Source: Streptomyces sp. A 4/2
GTDB lineage: Bacteria > Actinomycetota > Actinomycetes > Streptomycetales > Streptomycetaceae
Assembly: GCF_940670765.1 (NCBI RefSeq)
Contig: NZ_CALNVW010000060.1
Coordinates: 1 to 64,000 of the forward strand
Length of the DNA: 64,000 nt
Direction: 5' to 3'
The notes below the pieces were generated by a model, which worked only from the letters and a program-made list of their open reading frames with translations, did not search any database and was not told the DNA's origin. A program made the translations under genes and the position numbers. Of the stretch, positions 34,995-42,501 are shown piece by piece. The stretch's first letter is position 1. Every line of letters begins with the position of its first letter.

Positions 34995-35952
34995 GTGGGG
35001 GCTCTCCGTTCTCCAGGAGGTCGGCAATGGCTGTGGTGATGGGGAGGGCTGCTGCCGCTTCGAGCCATGCCCATTGGCCGTTGGGGTTGCACTCCAGGAA
35101 CCACCAGGTGCCGTCCACGGTCACGGCGAAGTCGAAGGCCCCGAAGCTGAGACCGAAGTGCGCCAGGAACTGAAGGAGTGCGCTCCTGACCTCCGGCGAG
35201 CAAGGCACAGCTTTGTAGCGGAGGTTCCGGTACTCCGCGCGCCAGTCCACGACGCCGGGCGGGGACGTGATCTGGGCGCAGAACACTTCGGTGCCCACGA
35301 CGACTGCACGTACGTCCGCCACCTTGGGTACCTGCGCCTGGAACAGGTGGGCGCAGTGGCCCACGGTCTCATCAATCTCGCCGGGTTCCACCGGTGCCGC
35401 CCAGATACCGGCGGGCTCTCCGTCCACCTCGTACGCGGCGGCGTGCAGCGGCTTGTAGATCGTCGGCTGTGCGGCGGTGAACGACTTGGCTTCTGCCGGG
35501 TCACTGGTGATCAGCGTCGCGGGTACGGTGAGTCCGGCCCGGCAGGCAGTCGCCAACTGGGCGGGCTTGTATTCGGCCCGTGCGATCGCCATGGGGTGGC
35601 TCAGGTACAGGCAGCCGGACAGCGCGCCGAGGATCCCGCCCAGGCCCCGCCGGTTCTCCCGTGCGGCGAACATGGCGTCCTGAGTGTCGTCGGCCGGGGC
35701 GTAGAGGTTCGGCCGGCGATGGTAGAGCGCGCGCACTCCGCCGAGGTCTGCGGTGCGTCCCTCCGCGCTCAGGGTTCCGGTCCAGCCGCTCGGCCCCAGG
35801 CGGGCGCGGAGTACAGCCGGGCCAGGGAAGTCCCGTCCAGGGTCGATCCGCAGGACGGGCACCTGGCGACGGTTGAGCTCATGGATGACCAGATCAGCGG
35901 TCGCGTCTTCGTTCTGGGTGGAGATCAGCACCGGGCGCCTGTCCATGGTCAC
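34987..35952 (-). CDS. ATP-grasp graspetide (RiPP) maturase
   Basis: Protein of about 321 aa. The N-terminal pre-ATP domain (PVLISTQNEDATADLVIHELNRR) and the ATP-grasp fold (PTIYKPLHAAA for the ATP lysine; FAVTVDGTWWFLECNPNGQW for Mg binding, with the ECNPNGQW signature of RiPP ligases) identify it. It would form side-chain ester or amide rings between Asp/Glu and Thr/Ser/Lys of the precursor. GTG 35952 overlaps the precursor stop (GTGA); ATG 35946 is the alternative. Confidence 0.88.
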   Translation of the reverse strand: MTMDRRPVLISTQNEDATADLVIHELNRRQVPVLRIDPGRDFPGPAVLRARLGPSGWTGTLSAEGRTADLGGVRALYHRRPNLYAPADDTQDAMFAARENRRGLGGILGALSGCLYLSHPMAIARAEYKPAQLATACRAGLTVPATLITSDPAEAKSFTAAQPTIYKPLHAAAYEVDGEPAGIWAAPVEPGEIDETVGHCAHLFQAQVPKVADVRAVVVGTEVFCAQITSPPGVVDWRAEYRNLRYKAVPCSPEVRSALLQFLAHFGLSFGAFDFAVTVDGTWWFLECNPNGQWAWLEAAAALPITTAIADLLENGEPPRD

Positions 35953-36230
35953 TGGCCGTCGTCCGTCTCGTCCTGTTCTGCGTCGTGGCCGGTGTCGGGG
36001 TCGAGTTTCCCGTCCTTGCTCACCTGCGTCGGCGGGTAGGTGTTGACCGAGGTGCCGTGCTTGCCGAACTCCACCGGGAGCATCTGCCCGTCCCCTCCGA
36101 TCCACCGGCCGGTCTGCGTCCGTGGGTCAAGTCCCGAGTAATGCCAGGGTGTTGCCTCGCCGTTGCTGAGCGGGGCCATGCGCTGCATGCCCCAAGGGGT
36201 GGTCGTCTGGTGGGCGGGCTGCTGGTGCAA
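35949..36230 (-). CDS. Graspetide precursor peptide
   Basis: About 93 aa from a proposed TTG at 36230, preceded by GAAGAGGCA. The PWGMQRMAPL motif near residues 14-23 and GLDPRTQTGRW are the conserved leader elements of ATP-grasp-modified RiPPs. The C-terminal part has hydroxyl residues (GTSVNTYPPTQVS) followed by an acidic tail (KLDPDTGHDAEQDETDD), the donor/acceptor layout for omega-ester rings. A longer frame from ATG 36344 is open but lacks homology. Its gene directly precedes the maturase. Confidence 0.8.
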   Translation of the reverse strand: MHQQPAHQTTTPWGMQRMAPLSNGEATPWHYSGLDPRTQTGRWIGGDGQMLPVEFGKHGTSVNTYPPTQVSKDGKLDPDTGHDAEQDETDDGQ

Positions 36231-36390
36231 AGTGCCTCTTCGGTTGGGATGGAGAGTGCTGTGAACCCGGCCTCGGCGTGGTCCTGCCGGGACATTGCCG
36301 CCGGGGCCGGGCGCCTGGACCCGTCTCCTGTCGGGGCCGCTCATCGCGGTGGGGGAGCCATGGCGGAGACCTCCCGGCAGGAGACGGGGA

Positions 36391-36504
36391 TCATGGGGGT
36401 GTGGAGGCGAGCCCTGCGCCGATGACGAACCCGCAGGTAGCCGAGATCGCGATGATGAGCAGCAGCCCTGCGTAGCGGCCCACGTAGGCTGCCAATCGCC
36501 TCAT
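36391..36504 (-). CDS. Small membrane peptide, 37 aa
   Basis: Peptide with a basic N-terminus (MRRLAAYVGRY) and one membrane helix (AGLLLIIAISATCGFVIGAG). Its ATG overlaps the stop of the DUF7848-like gene (ATGA). It lies between that gene and the graspetide precursor, so it is probably co-transcribed with them. Function unknown. Confidence 0.55.
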   Translation of the reverse strand: MRRLAAYVGRYAGLLLIIAISATCGFVIGAGLASTPP

Positions 36505-36767
36505 GGCCGGACCTCCGCATACGGGTTGCCCCGCCGGGGCTCCACGCGCCAGAACGTCTCTGTGAGGAGCTTGAAACCGCGGTGGCCAGGGTTGCGTCCG
36601 GTGTGGTCCAGGGCCCATGTCTGCGATGGGTTGCCGTCGTTGTCGGCGGCCGGGGACTCGGCCTGACACGTCATGCATGTCATTTGGAAGATCGCTACGG
36701 GAACGCCTTCACGGTTGTCGCCGCTGAGGGTCCATTCCGCGTGGGCCTGGAACGCGCGGGTACTCAT
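36501..36767 (-). CDS. DUF7848-like small protein
   Basis: Protein of 88 aa with a central Cys pair (FQMTCMTCQAES) and a WALDHTGRNPGHRGFKL segment, as in the small Streptomyces proteins often found beside XRE/TPR regulators and RiPP loci. The CxxC may bind metal. ATG 36767 overlaps the preceding gene's stop. The domain name is from memory. Confidence 0.65.
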   Translation of the reverse strand: MSTRAFQAHAEWTLSGDNREGVPVAIFQMTCMTCQAESPAADNDGNPSQTWALDHTGRNPGHRGFKLLTETFWRVEPRRGNPYAEVRP

Positions 36768-36985
36768 GCCCGGCCCCCGTTGCGGCTGCGGGCATTCGCC
36801 TCTGCGACACGGGCGCTCAACAGCTCGGACATGCCAACCGGCTCGACCTGTTCGGGCTTCGCGTCCCACTCCTTGCCGCCGTTGACGGGTCGGAGCTGAA
36901 CGTACGGTCCTCCGTGCCCTCTCACTTCACCGACGCGTCCCGTGGCACCGTCGCGGACGACCTCTCCGACAGGGAGTGCGCTCAC
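36764..36985 (-). CDS. Small conserved Streptomyces protein, 73 aa
   Basis: Starts at GTG 36985 after GGAGG. It has a short beta-rich domain (GEVVRDGATGRVGEVRGHGGPYVQLRPV, read as a KOW/SH3-like barrel by pattern only) and a helical tail. It is the first gene of the minus-strand operon that leads into the graspetide genes and is divergent from the XRE/TPR regulator. Function unknown. Confidence 0.62.
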   Translation of the reverse strand: MSALPVGEVVRDGATGRVGEVRGHGGPYVQLRPVNGGKEWDAKPEQVEPVGMSELLSARVAEANARSRNGGRA

Positions 36986-37184
36986 GCGATCCGCCTCCCC
37001 GGCCCGCCGATGACCACAATTCGCCGCGTCGCCGCTCTTGGCTCGTCCCGCTCCTCCGTCATCGCCTCTGGTCCCCTCGCTTGGCTGGATCGCATACGAA
37101 GAGCTAACCCCCACCGCCCCCAGGGCGGGTAGCTTGGAAAGGAGGCCGGGGCATTAATGCCATTAACGCTGGCGGGAGTTGGTA

Positions 37185-38525
37185 ATGGCGGATCGTGCGC
37201 GCACCCCCAATACAGGACTCAGGAGCCTGCTTGACCAGGCGAATTGGTCCGAGCGGCAACTCGCACAACAGGTGAACCGGCTCGGCACCGAGATCGGACT
37301 GAAGCTCACCTACCAACAGCCTGCGGTGGCCCACTGGCTCAATGGTGCGCAGCCGCGAGAGCAGGTCAGGCCGCTGATTCTGGCCGCGTTCGAACGGAAA
37401 CTCGGCCGCCCCGTCACCCATGCCGAGGCCGGGCTCACGTCACCCGCCACTGCGGAATCGGATGACACTGTCGAGGAACTGATCGACCTCACAAGGGCGG
37501 ACATGGACCCAACCCGTCGCAAGGTGGTGACGGCCGGCATCTTCAGTGCGGCGTTAGTGGTGCCTCTCTTCGAGAGCCTGGCCGCGCACGCCGACGAACC
37601 GGTCTACCCAGGCAAGAAGACCGTACGCATCGGTGAGGCCCAGGTCCGCGCCGTACGCACAATGACCGACCGGATCGCCGACATCCTCGACGAGCTCGGC
37701 GCAGGCCACGCACGTCCCATGGCGGCCGCGTTCCTGACCAACACCGTCGGCCCATGGCTCAAGGCCGAAGCCTCGCAGCAGGTCCGCAAAGACATGCTCG
37801 CCGCGGCATCCGACCTCGTGTACCTCACCGGCTGGATGGCCATGTACGAGCGGGCCCACGGTCTCGGTCAGACCTACTACGTCAAGGCCCTGCGCCTGGC
37901 CGCCGACGCGGAGGACCACGTCACCTACTGCCGCACCCTGCGCGGGATGAGCCTTCAGGCATCCAACCTCCGACACGGCCAACTGGCCCTGAATCTCGCC
38001 GACTCCGCCGCGGAGGCCGCCCCCTCGGCCGGTCCGCGCCTGGTGGCCTTCCTCCGCGGCCAGCAGGCCCACGCCGAGGCCATGGTGGGCAACAAAACCG
38101 CGGCGTTCTCCAGGCTGCGGGAGACCGAGGAAGCCCTGTCCAAGGCGGACAACCGGCGCGATGCGATCGGCGGATACGACAAGACCGCCTACCTGTTCCA
38201 CGTCTCGCACGTACTGAACGAGACCGGGGATCTGCCCGGCTCGATCAAGGCACTGCAGAACTCGCTGCGCATCCAGGCCCCCAACGAGCGGCAAGGCCGC
38301 GTCCACGCCTACGCCGTACTCGCTCAACGCCAGTACGAACACGGACACCTGGACGCGGCATGCTCCTCGTGGGGCCGCTTCCTCGACGAGTACGAACACA
38401 TCTCATCGGCACGCGGAGACGAGCACTTCGACACCATGCGCAAGAGGCTGCGCACACACTCCACCGTGCGCTCAGTACGGGAACTGGCAGGCCGGGCACA
38501 CGAGGTCGCCACCCTCAAGAACTGA
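37185..38525 (+). CDS. XRE/TPR-type regulator, likely controls the graspetide operon
   Basis: Protein of 446 aa. The N-terminal HTH region (SERQLAQQVNRLGTEIG, PAVAHWLNGAQPREQVRP, KLGRPVTHAEAGL) resembles that of the chromosomal NsdA-like regulator at 11518. A short hydrophobic stretch (TAGIFSAALVVPLF) and helical TPR-like repeats follow. ATG 37185 has GGGAG seven bases upstream. It is transcribed divergently from the small-protein and graspetide operon across a 200-bp gap, so control of that operon is the natural inference. Confidence 0.83.
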   Translation: MADRARTPNTGLRSLLDQANWSERQLAQQVNRLGTEIGLKLTYQQPAVAHWLNGAQPREQVRPLILAAFERKLGRPVTHAEAGLTSPATAESDDTVEELIDLTRADMDPTRRKVVTAGIFSAALVVPLFESLAAHADEPVYPGKKTVRIGEAQVRAVRTMTDRIADILDELGAGHARPMAAAFLTNTVGPWLKAEASQQVRKDMLAAASDLVYLTGWMAMYERAHGLGQTYYVKALRLAADAEDHVTYCRTLRGMSLQASNLRHGQLALNLADSAAEAAPSAGPRLVAFLRGQQAHAEAMVGNKTAAFSRLRETEEALSKADNRRDAIGGYDKTAYLFHVSHVLNETGDLPGSIKALQNSLRIQAPNERQGRVHAYAVLAQRQYEHGHLDAACSSWGRFLDEYEHISSARGDEHFDTMRKRLRTHSTVRSVRELAGRAHEVATLKN

Positions 38526-38571
38526 AATGGGGCCCGAGCCCTCAGCCGACCCGCCAGCCCCCGCCCGCTCC

Positions 38572-40305
38572 TCAGCGCTTCCGATGCTGCTGAGCGACCT
38601 CTCCCACAGTGGCCAAGGGTGATTGCTCGTCCCGCTGCGGCTGTCGGGAGAACCCGGCCGCCATGGTCGAGCGTTGGCGGGCGGCTTCGGCTCGCCGGTT
38701 GGTTGCAGCGTTGTGGCCGGTGTGCTGGATGCGGGTGATCAAGACACGGGCGGGTTGGCGGGCTGTGACCAACTCGCGCTGCGCTGCCGCCTCCTTGAGG
38801 AGTCGGTGGGGTTCATGGCCGCGGCCCTCGGCATCGGCGAGGACCGTGGCGAGCGCGGGCCAAGCGGAATCAGCGAGGATTCGCTCAGCCTGGTCGGGGA
38901 TGGCATTGCGTACGTCACTGGCCAGGGTGAGGCGGGCCTGCTCCCTGGGCGAGCGGACTTCGAGTTCGGCGAGCACCGGCAGGAGAGCGCTGTCGGCAGC
39001 AGCCTGGAGGTGGTGGACGGCTTGGCGGGCGGCGTCTGCCTGCTGGGCGTGTCCCTTGGCCTCGTGCCAGCGTCCGGCGAGGATCGCGGCCCAGACGAGG
39101 GCTGCGACCAAAGCGGCCAGGGCGCTGCCGTCGGGGCCGGTGGCCGTGTGCACGATGTCGCGGGCCGCACGGCGCAGAGTGCCGGCGGCGCGGTCTTCCG
39201 CCCGTATCCGAGATCGCTCAGCGCGGGCGAACACCCGTGCAGCGGCATGGAGTTCTGCACGCTGATGAGTTGGTGCCCGTTGGGCAGTGGCTTCGATGAG
39301 TTCACCGAGAGCGGCGATCTGGGCCTGGGCCGACGCGTCCCCTCCGTCGCCTGTGCCGGTTTCGGTGAGGCCGGTGTGGAAGGCGTCGAGGGCGTCGGTG
39401 GCCTGCCGCCAGGGAGTGGTCGGCTGGTTGCGGCGGGCGGTGGGGTGCTCTTCGGGTACGACGCTTTCCAGTCGGGTCTTGAGTTTGGGCAGGGAGAGGT
39501 CGGGGGCGATCTTCCCGCCGGGGTGGTAGATCTGCTCGCCGGCCTTGTTGACGTCGCCGGGTCGGCCGACGGCGTATCCGAGGAGGTCTCCGGACGGGCC
39601 GCGCCTGGACTTGACGGCGATGCCCTCGGCTTCGAGGTAGGCGAGGAGTTCCTCGGCGCTGCGGGCGTGCGGGATGGCGGCTCGGATGCCGGCCTCCAGC
39701 CACTGCCTGCTGGGCTGTTCCCAGCCCAGGCGCTCGGCCTTGTGCATTTCCGCTTGGGTGGGGCGGCGGGCGGCGGTGCGGTCGCCCTGCTTCAACTGCC
39801 TTAGCCCGTAGTCCTTTTCGATCTGGCGGCAGGCGTCGCCGACGCGGATGCCGCTGTCGTGAAGTTTGGGGCGGCGGCCGTCCTCGCGGACGGTTGTGGC
39901 CAGGATGTGGATGTGGTCGTCCGCGTGGCGTACGGCGATCCATCGGCAGGCCAGGTCGTCCCCGGGCGGGGCAATACCGGCGGCTTCGACGATGCGCTGG
40001 GCGATCTCGCCCCACTCCGTGTCGGAGAGGTGGCGGTCCTCGGGTGCGGCGCGCACGGGACAGTGCCAGACATGGTCGGTGACCTTCTGGCCGAACTCGC
40101 TGTTCCGTAGGCGTACGGGTGCGTCGAGGTGGCGGCCGAGCTGGGTGAGGGTGGCGTTCTCGTCGCGGCCGGGGTCGGGCATGCCGAGCATCGCGAAGGC
40201 GGCGACGAGGTGCGGGTCGAGGTGTTCGTCCTGGCGGCCGGGGCCGTAGAGGTAGGCGAGCAGACCACGGGTGTTGGACCCGGCCCGTTTGATGGCGGCG
40301 ATCAT
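38572..40305 (-). CDS. MobA/VirD2-type relaxase
   Basis: Protein of 577 aa. The N-terminal relaxase domain has IKRAGSNTRGLLAYLYG (motif I region, catalytic Tyr candidates) and the metal-binding three-histidine motif RHADDHIHILAT near residue 145. The C-terminal two thirds are Ala/Arg-rich and helical. It would nick at oriT and lead the strand into a recipient. ATG 40305 overlaps the mobC stop by four bases, the usual mobC-mobA arrangement. Confidence 0.88.
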   Translation of the reverse strand: MIAAIKRAGSNTRGLLAYLYGPGRQDEHLDPHLVAAFAMLGMPDPGRDENATLTQLGRHLDAPVRLRNSEFGQKVTDHVWHCPVRAAPEDRHLSDTEWGEIAQRIVEAAGIAPPGDDLACRWIAVRHADDHIHILATTVREDGRRPKLHDSGIRVGDACRQIEKDYGLRQLKQGDRTAARRPTQAEMHKAERLGWEQPSRQWLEAGIRAAIPHARSAEELLAYLEAEGIAVKSRRGPSGDLLGYAVGRPGDVNKAGEQIYHPGGKIAPDLSLPKLKTRLESVVPEEHPTARRNQPTTPWRQATDALDAFHTGLTETGTGDGGDASAQAQIAALGELIEATAQRAPTHQRAELHAAARVFARAERSRIRAEDRAAGTLRRAARDIVHTATGPDGSALAALVAALVWAAILAGRWHEAKGHAQQADAARQAVHHLQAAADSALLPVLAELEVRSPREQARLTLASDVRNAIPDQAERILADSAWPALATVLADAEGRGHEPHRLLKEAAAQRELVTARQPARVLITRIQHTGHNAATNRRAEAARQRSTMAAGFSRQPQRDEQSPLATVGEVAQQHRKR

Positions 40306-41039
40306 GCGGCGGCCTCTCCTTCGTCTGGTACGGCGGGCTCGCGCAGGGCCTCGGCGATCAGTTCCAGCAGTTGCTGGAGTTCGGTCAGGTGCTGGCGGAT
40401 GTCAGGTGGGGTGAGGTCGCTGTTGAGGGCGCGGGCGATCTGGTTGACGTTCACGCCGATCCGGTTGAGCTGGCGCAGCACCTGCGCGCGGAAATGGTGG
40501 GTGCGGCGACGCTCCTCGGACAGGGGCAGGTTGGCGGTGAACCGGCCGTCGATGAAGGCGAGGACGATGTCGGCGGCGAGGCCGGAGTCGCCCTTGTAGC
40601 CATGCTCGGCGGCGGCCTCCTGCAGGCGGGTGTGCTCGTCTGCGGTGAAGCGCAGGGGGCCGACGCGAGCGGTGCGCTTGGTGCCGGTGAAGCGGCGGAT
40701 CGTCGGCTGGGCGCTCTTCACGGTCGGCTCGCCGGCCACGGCAACGTCTTCACGTGTGGGGCGGAGGATCTCGTGCTGGACGGTGTGGAGCGTGTCCGGG
40801 TCGGGGCCGCCCCCAGCCCCGACCTCTGGGTCCGGCGCCCCCTGGCGCTGGGCCGTCTCCGCCACCCCCGGGGCGGAGACCCCCGAAGACCGGCCATGAG
40901 TCGGACTCGGGGTACTACTGGCTCCGCCAGGAGCCGCCCGTCCCAACGCCCGCCGCAAACGCTCCTTCAGCGTTGGGGACTTCGTGAGCTGCAACGACTC
41001 TTCGGAGGCGTCTCGAGGGTGGTGCAGGTCGTGCGGCAT
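40302..41039 (-). CDS. MobC-like relaxosome accessory protein
   Basis: Protein of 245 aa. The first about 120 residues are low complexity. A DNA-binding and MobC region follows (VGPLRFTADEHTRLQEAA; RRRTHHFRAQVLRQLNRIGVNVNQIARALN near 170-205). It would bind oriT and help the relaxase open the strand. It overlaps mobA. Confidence 0.83.
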   Translation of the reverse strand: MPHDLHHPRDASEESLQLTKSPTLKERLRRALGRAAPGGASSTPSPTHGRSSGVSAPGVAETAQRQGAPDPEVGAGGGPDPDTLHTVQHEILRPTREDVAVAGEPTVKSAQPTIRRFTGTKRTARVGPLRFTADEHTRLQEAAAEHGYKGDSGLAADIVLAFIDGRFTANLPLSEERRRTHHFRAQVLRQLNRIGVNVNQIARALNSDLTPPDIRQHLTELQQLLELIAEALREPAVPDEGEAAA

Positions 41040-41209
41040 GAGCGGCTCTCCGGAAGAGGCAGGGCGAGCGGGCGGCTCGACGGGGAACGTCTGGGAATCG
41101 TTCGGCTGACCGCCACCCCATCCACAGGTGTGGACAGTCGGGCGGGGTGTGGGTCGGTGACCGGAGCCGGGTGGCCGGAAGAGGTTCCGCCCACCCGGTC
41201 GGGTTCCGG
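41040..41209. promoter_or_regulatory. Candidate oriT region upstream of mobC
   Basis: The 170-bp gap before mobC holds the inverted repeat TCCACA-GG-TGTGGA (41121-41134) and a second arm pair ACCCG/CGGGT near 41192-41203. Transfer origins usually lie beside mobC and contain such repeats. The assignment is positional only. Confidence 0.35.
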
Positions 41210-42160
41210 TCAGGCGTTGGCCGGATGGGTCTCGGCGGCGTTTTCGAATTCCGGCCGGAGGATGTTCATCACCTCGGTCAGCCGCTTGCTGCCGATCGTG
41301 AGCCCTTTGACCTCAACTGCCTTGCGGACGACGGCGCGAGTGAGCTTGCCCTGCTCGGCTACCGCGACTCGGCCAGTCTCGACGAGTACCTCCAGCGGGG
41401 CACCGGGCGGACGACCTCCCCGCGGCCTGCCCTGCGCAACGTCCGTTGATGATTCCGGGCGCTGGGCGGATACCTCGGCTGGCAGCCCGCTGGGCTGGAC
41501 GCGCTCAACCTGCTGGGTGAGCACGGTGACCGGCGGTTTCGGTACCTGGACCGAAGCAGGCTCCGCGCTGCTGACGGAGCGGTCGACCAACCGGTGGATC
41601 TGGCCCATGAGCACGCTGAAGGCAAGCAACGCAGCGGTCGGCGGCACCGCAGCCACCACGTAATCGAGCAGCGGTACGTCGCGACCGTGACCGGTGCCGT
41701 TGACTCCAGCTACGTTCAACGCGATGGAGCCGAGCGATCCGGTCGCGGTCAGCGCGACCGCCGACATGTCGCCCTCCCCGCGCAGGCCCGCGTGGAGCAT
41801 GAGGAGTTCGCCCGCGACGATGAACGCGTCCAGCGTTGCGGGCCAGGCCCACTGGCGTATCGGGGATCCGCCCAGTCCGTGCTGGCCGGCCACGTCGGCA
41901 AGGTGCGCGTAGGACAGCCAGAACGCTCCGGCCGTCAGGGCAACGATCACGATTCCCGCCGTGATGAGCACGAACTGTTCGGCAGCATGCCTGGTCACCT
42001 GCGGCCTTCGTGTGCCGGGCCGCTTGCGTGAAAACTTGCGACGTATCCGGTGGAGACGAGAAGTGAGTTTCAAGCGGGCTACTCCTGGGGGTGCTGTGGG
42101 GGCGTCTTGGCCGTCTTGGCCGTTGCAAGCGCAGGTCAGCGCGGGTACGGCAACCGGCAT
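41210..42160 (-). CDS. DUF2637/SpdB-like membrane protein
   Basis: Protein of 316 aa. Four or so hydrophobic segments cover residues about 60-195 (FVLITAGIVIVALTAGAFWLSY; WPATLDAFIVAGELLMLHAG; YVVAAVPPTAALLAFSVLMG), as in the DUF2637 proteins of Streptomyces plasmids and integrative elements, linked to plasmid spread. The C-terminus is a polar, DNA-binding-like tail. ATG 42160 follows GGAGCGCC. It lies between mobC and the DUF3631 gene. Confidence 0.78.
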   Translation of the reverse strand: MPVAVPALTCACNGQDGQDAPTAPPGVARLKLTSRLHRIRRKFSRKRPGTRRPQVTRHAAEQFVLITAGIVIVALTAGAFWLSYAHLADVAGQHGLGGSPIRQWAWPATLDAFIVAGELLMLHAGLRGEGDMSAVALTATGSLGSIALNVAGVNGTGHGRDVPLLDYVVAAVPPTAALLAFSVLMGQIHRLVDRSVSSAEPASVQVPKPPVTVLTQQVERVQPSGLPAEVSAQRPESSTDVAQGRPRGGRPPGAPLEVLVETGRVAVAEQGKLTRAVVRKAVEVKGLTIGSKRLTEVMNILRPEFENAAETHPANA

Positions 42161-42501
42161 GGCGCTCCGTCCCGGCGAACGCCGCCACCGTCTTGTCCCG
42201 GGTAGGAACTAGAAGCGGCGCGTCCTGGGTCGGTCCGGCCCGGGGCAGGCCGTGTTCCGAGTCGGAACACAAGCGATGCGTCTTCCGTCCCGACCAGCGG
42301 GGCTGTGAGCTGCGGCGATACGGCAAGGACGCGTGGGACGTCGCAAGACGGGTACGGGCGTCGTCTTGGCGGCAGGACGCGGCTGATGATCGTGTTGCCG
42401 TCTTGGGCCCGGCTGCCGTCTTGCGCGCACCCTGTCTGACCTGCGAGATCACGGCAGGGACGGCAAGGACGGCAAGGACGGCAACCGGGAGGAGTGCGGG
42501 C
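42161..42501. other. Gene-free region with palindromes and short repeats
   Basis: Holds the perfect 17-bp palindrome TGTTCCGAGTCGGAACA (42253-42269), a degenerate relative TGTCCCGGGTAGGAACT (42194-42210), and a GGACGGCAA 9-mer run near 42454-42480. Several frames read through but with poor codon bias. It looks like control or replication DNA of the element. Confidence 0.5.
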
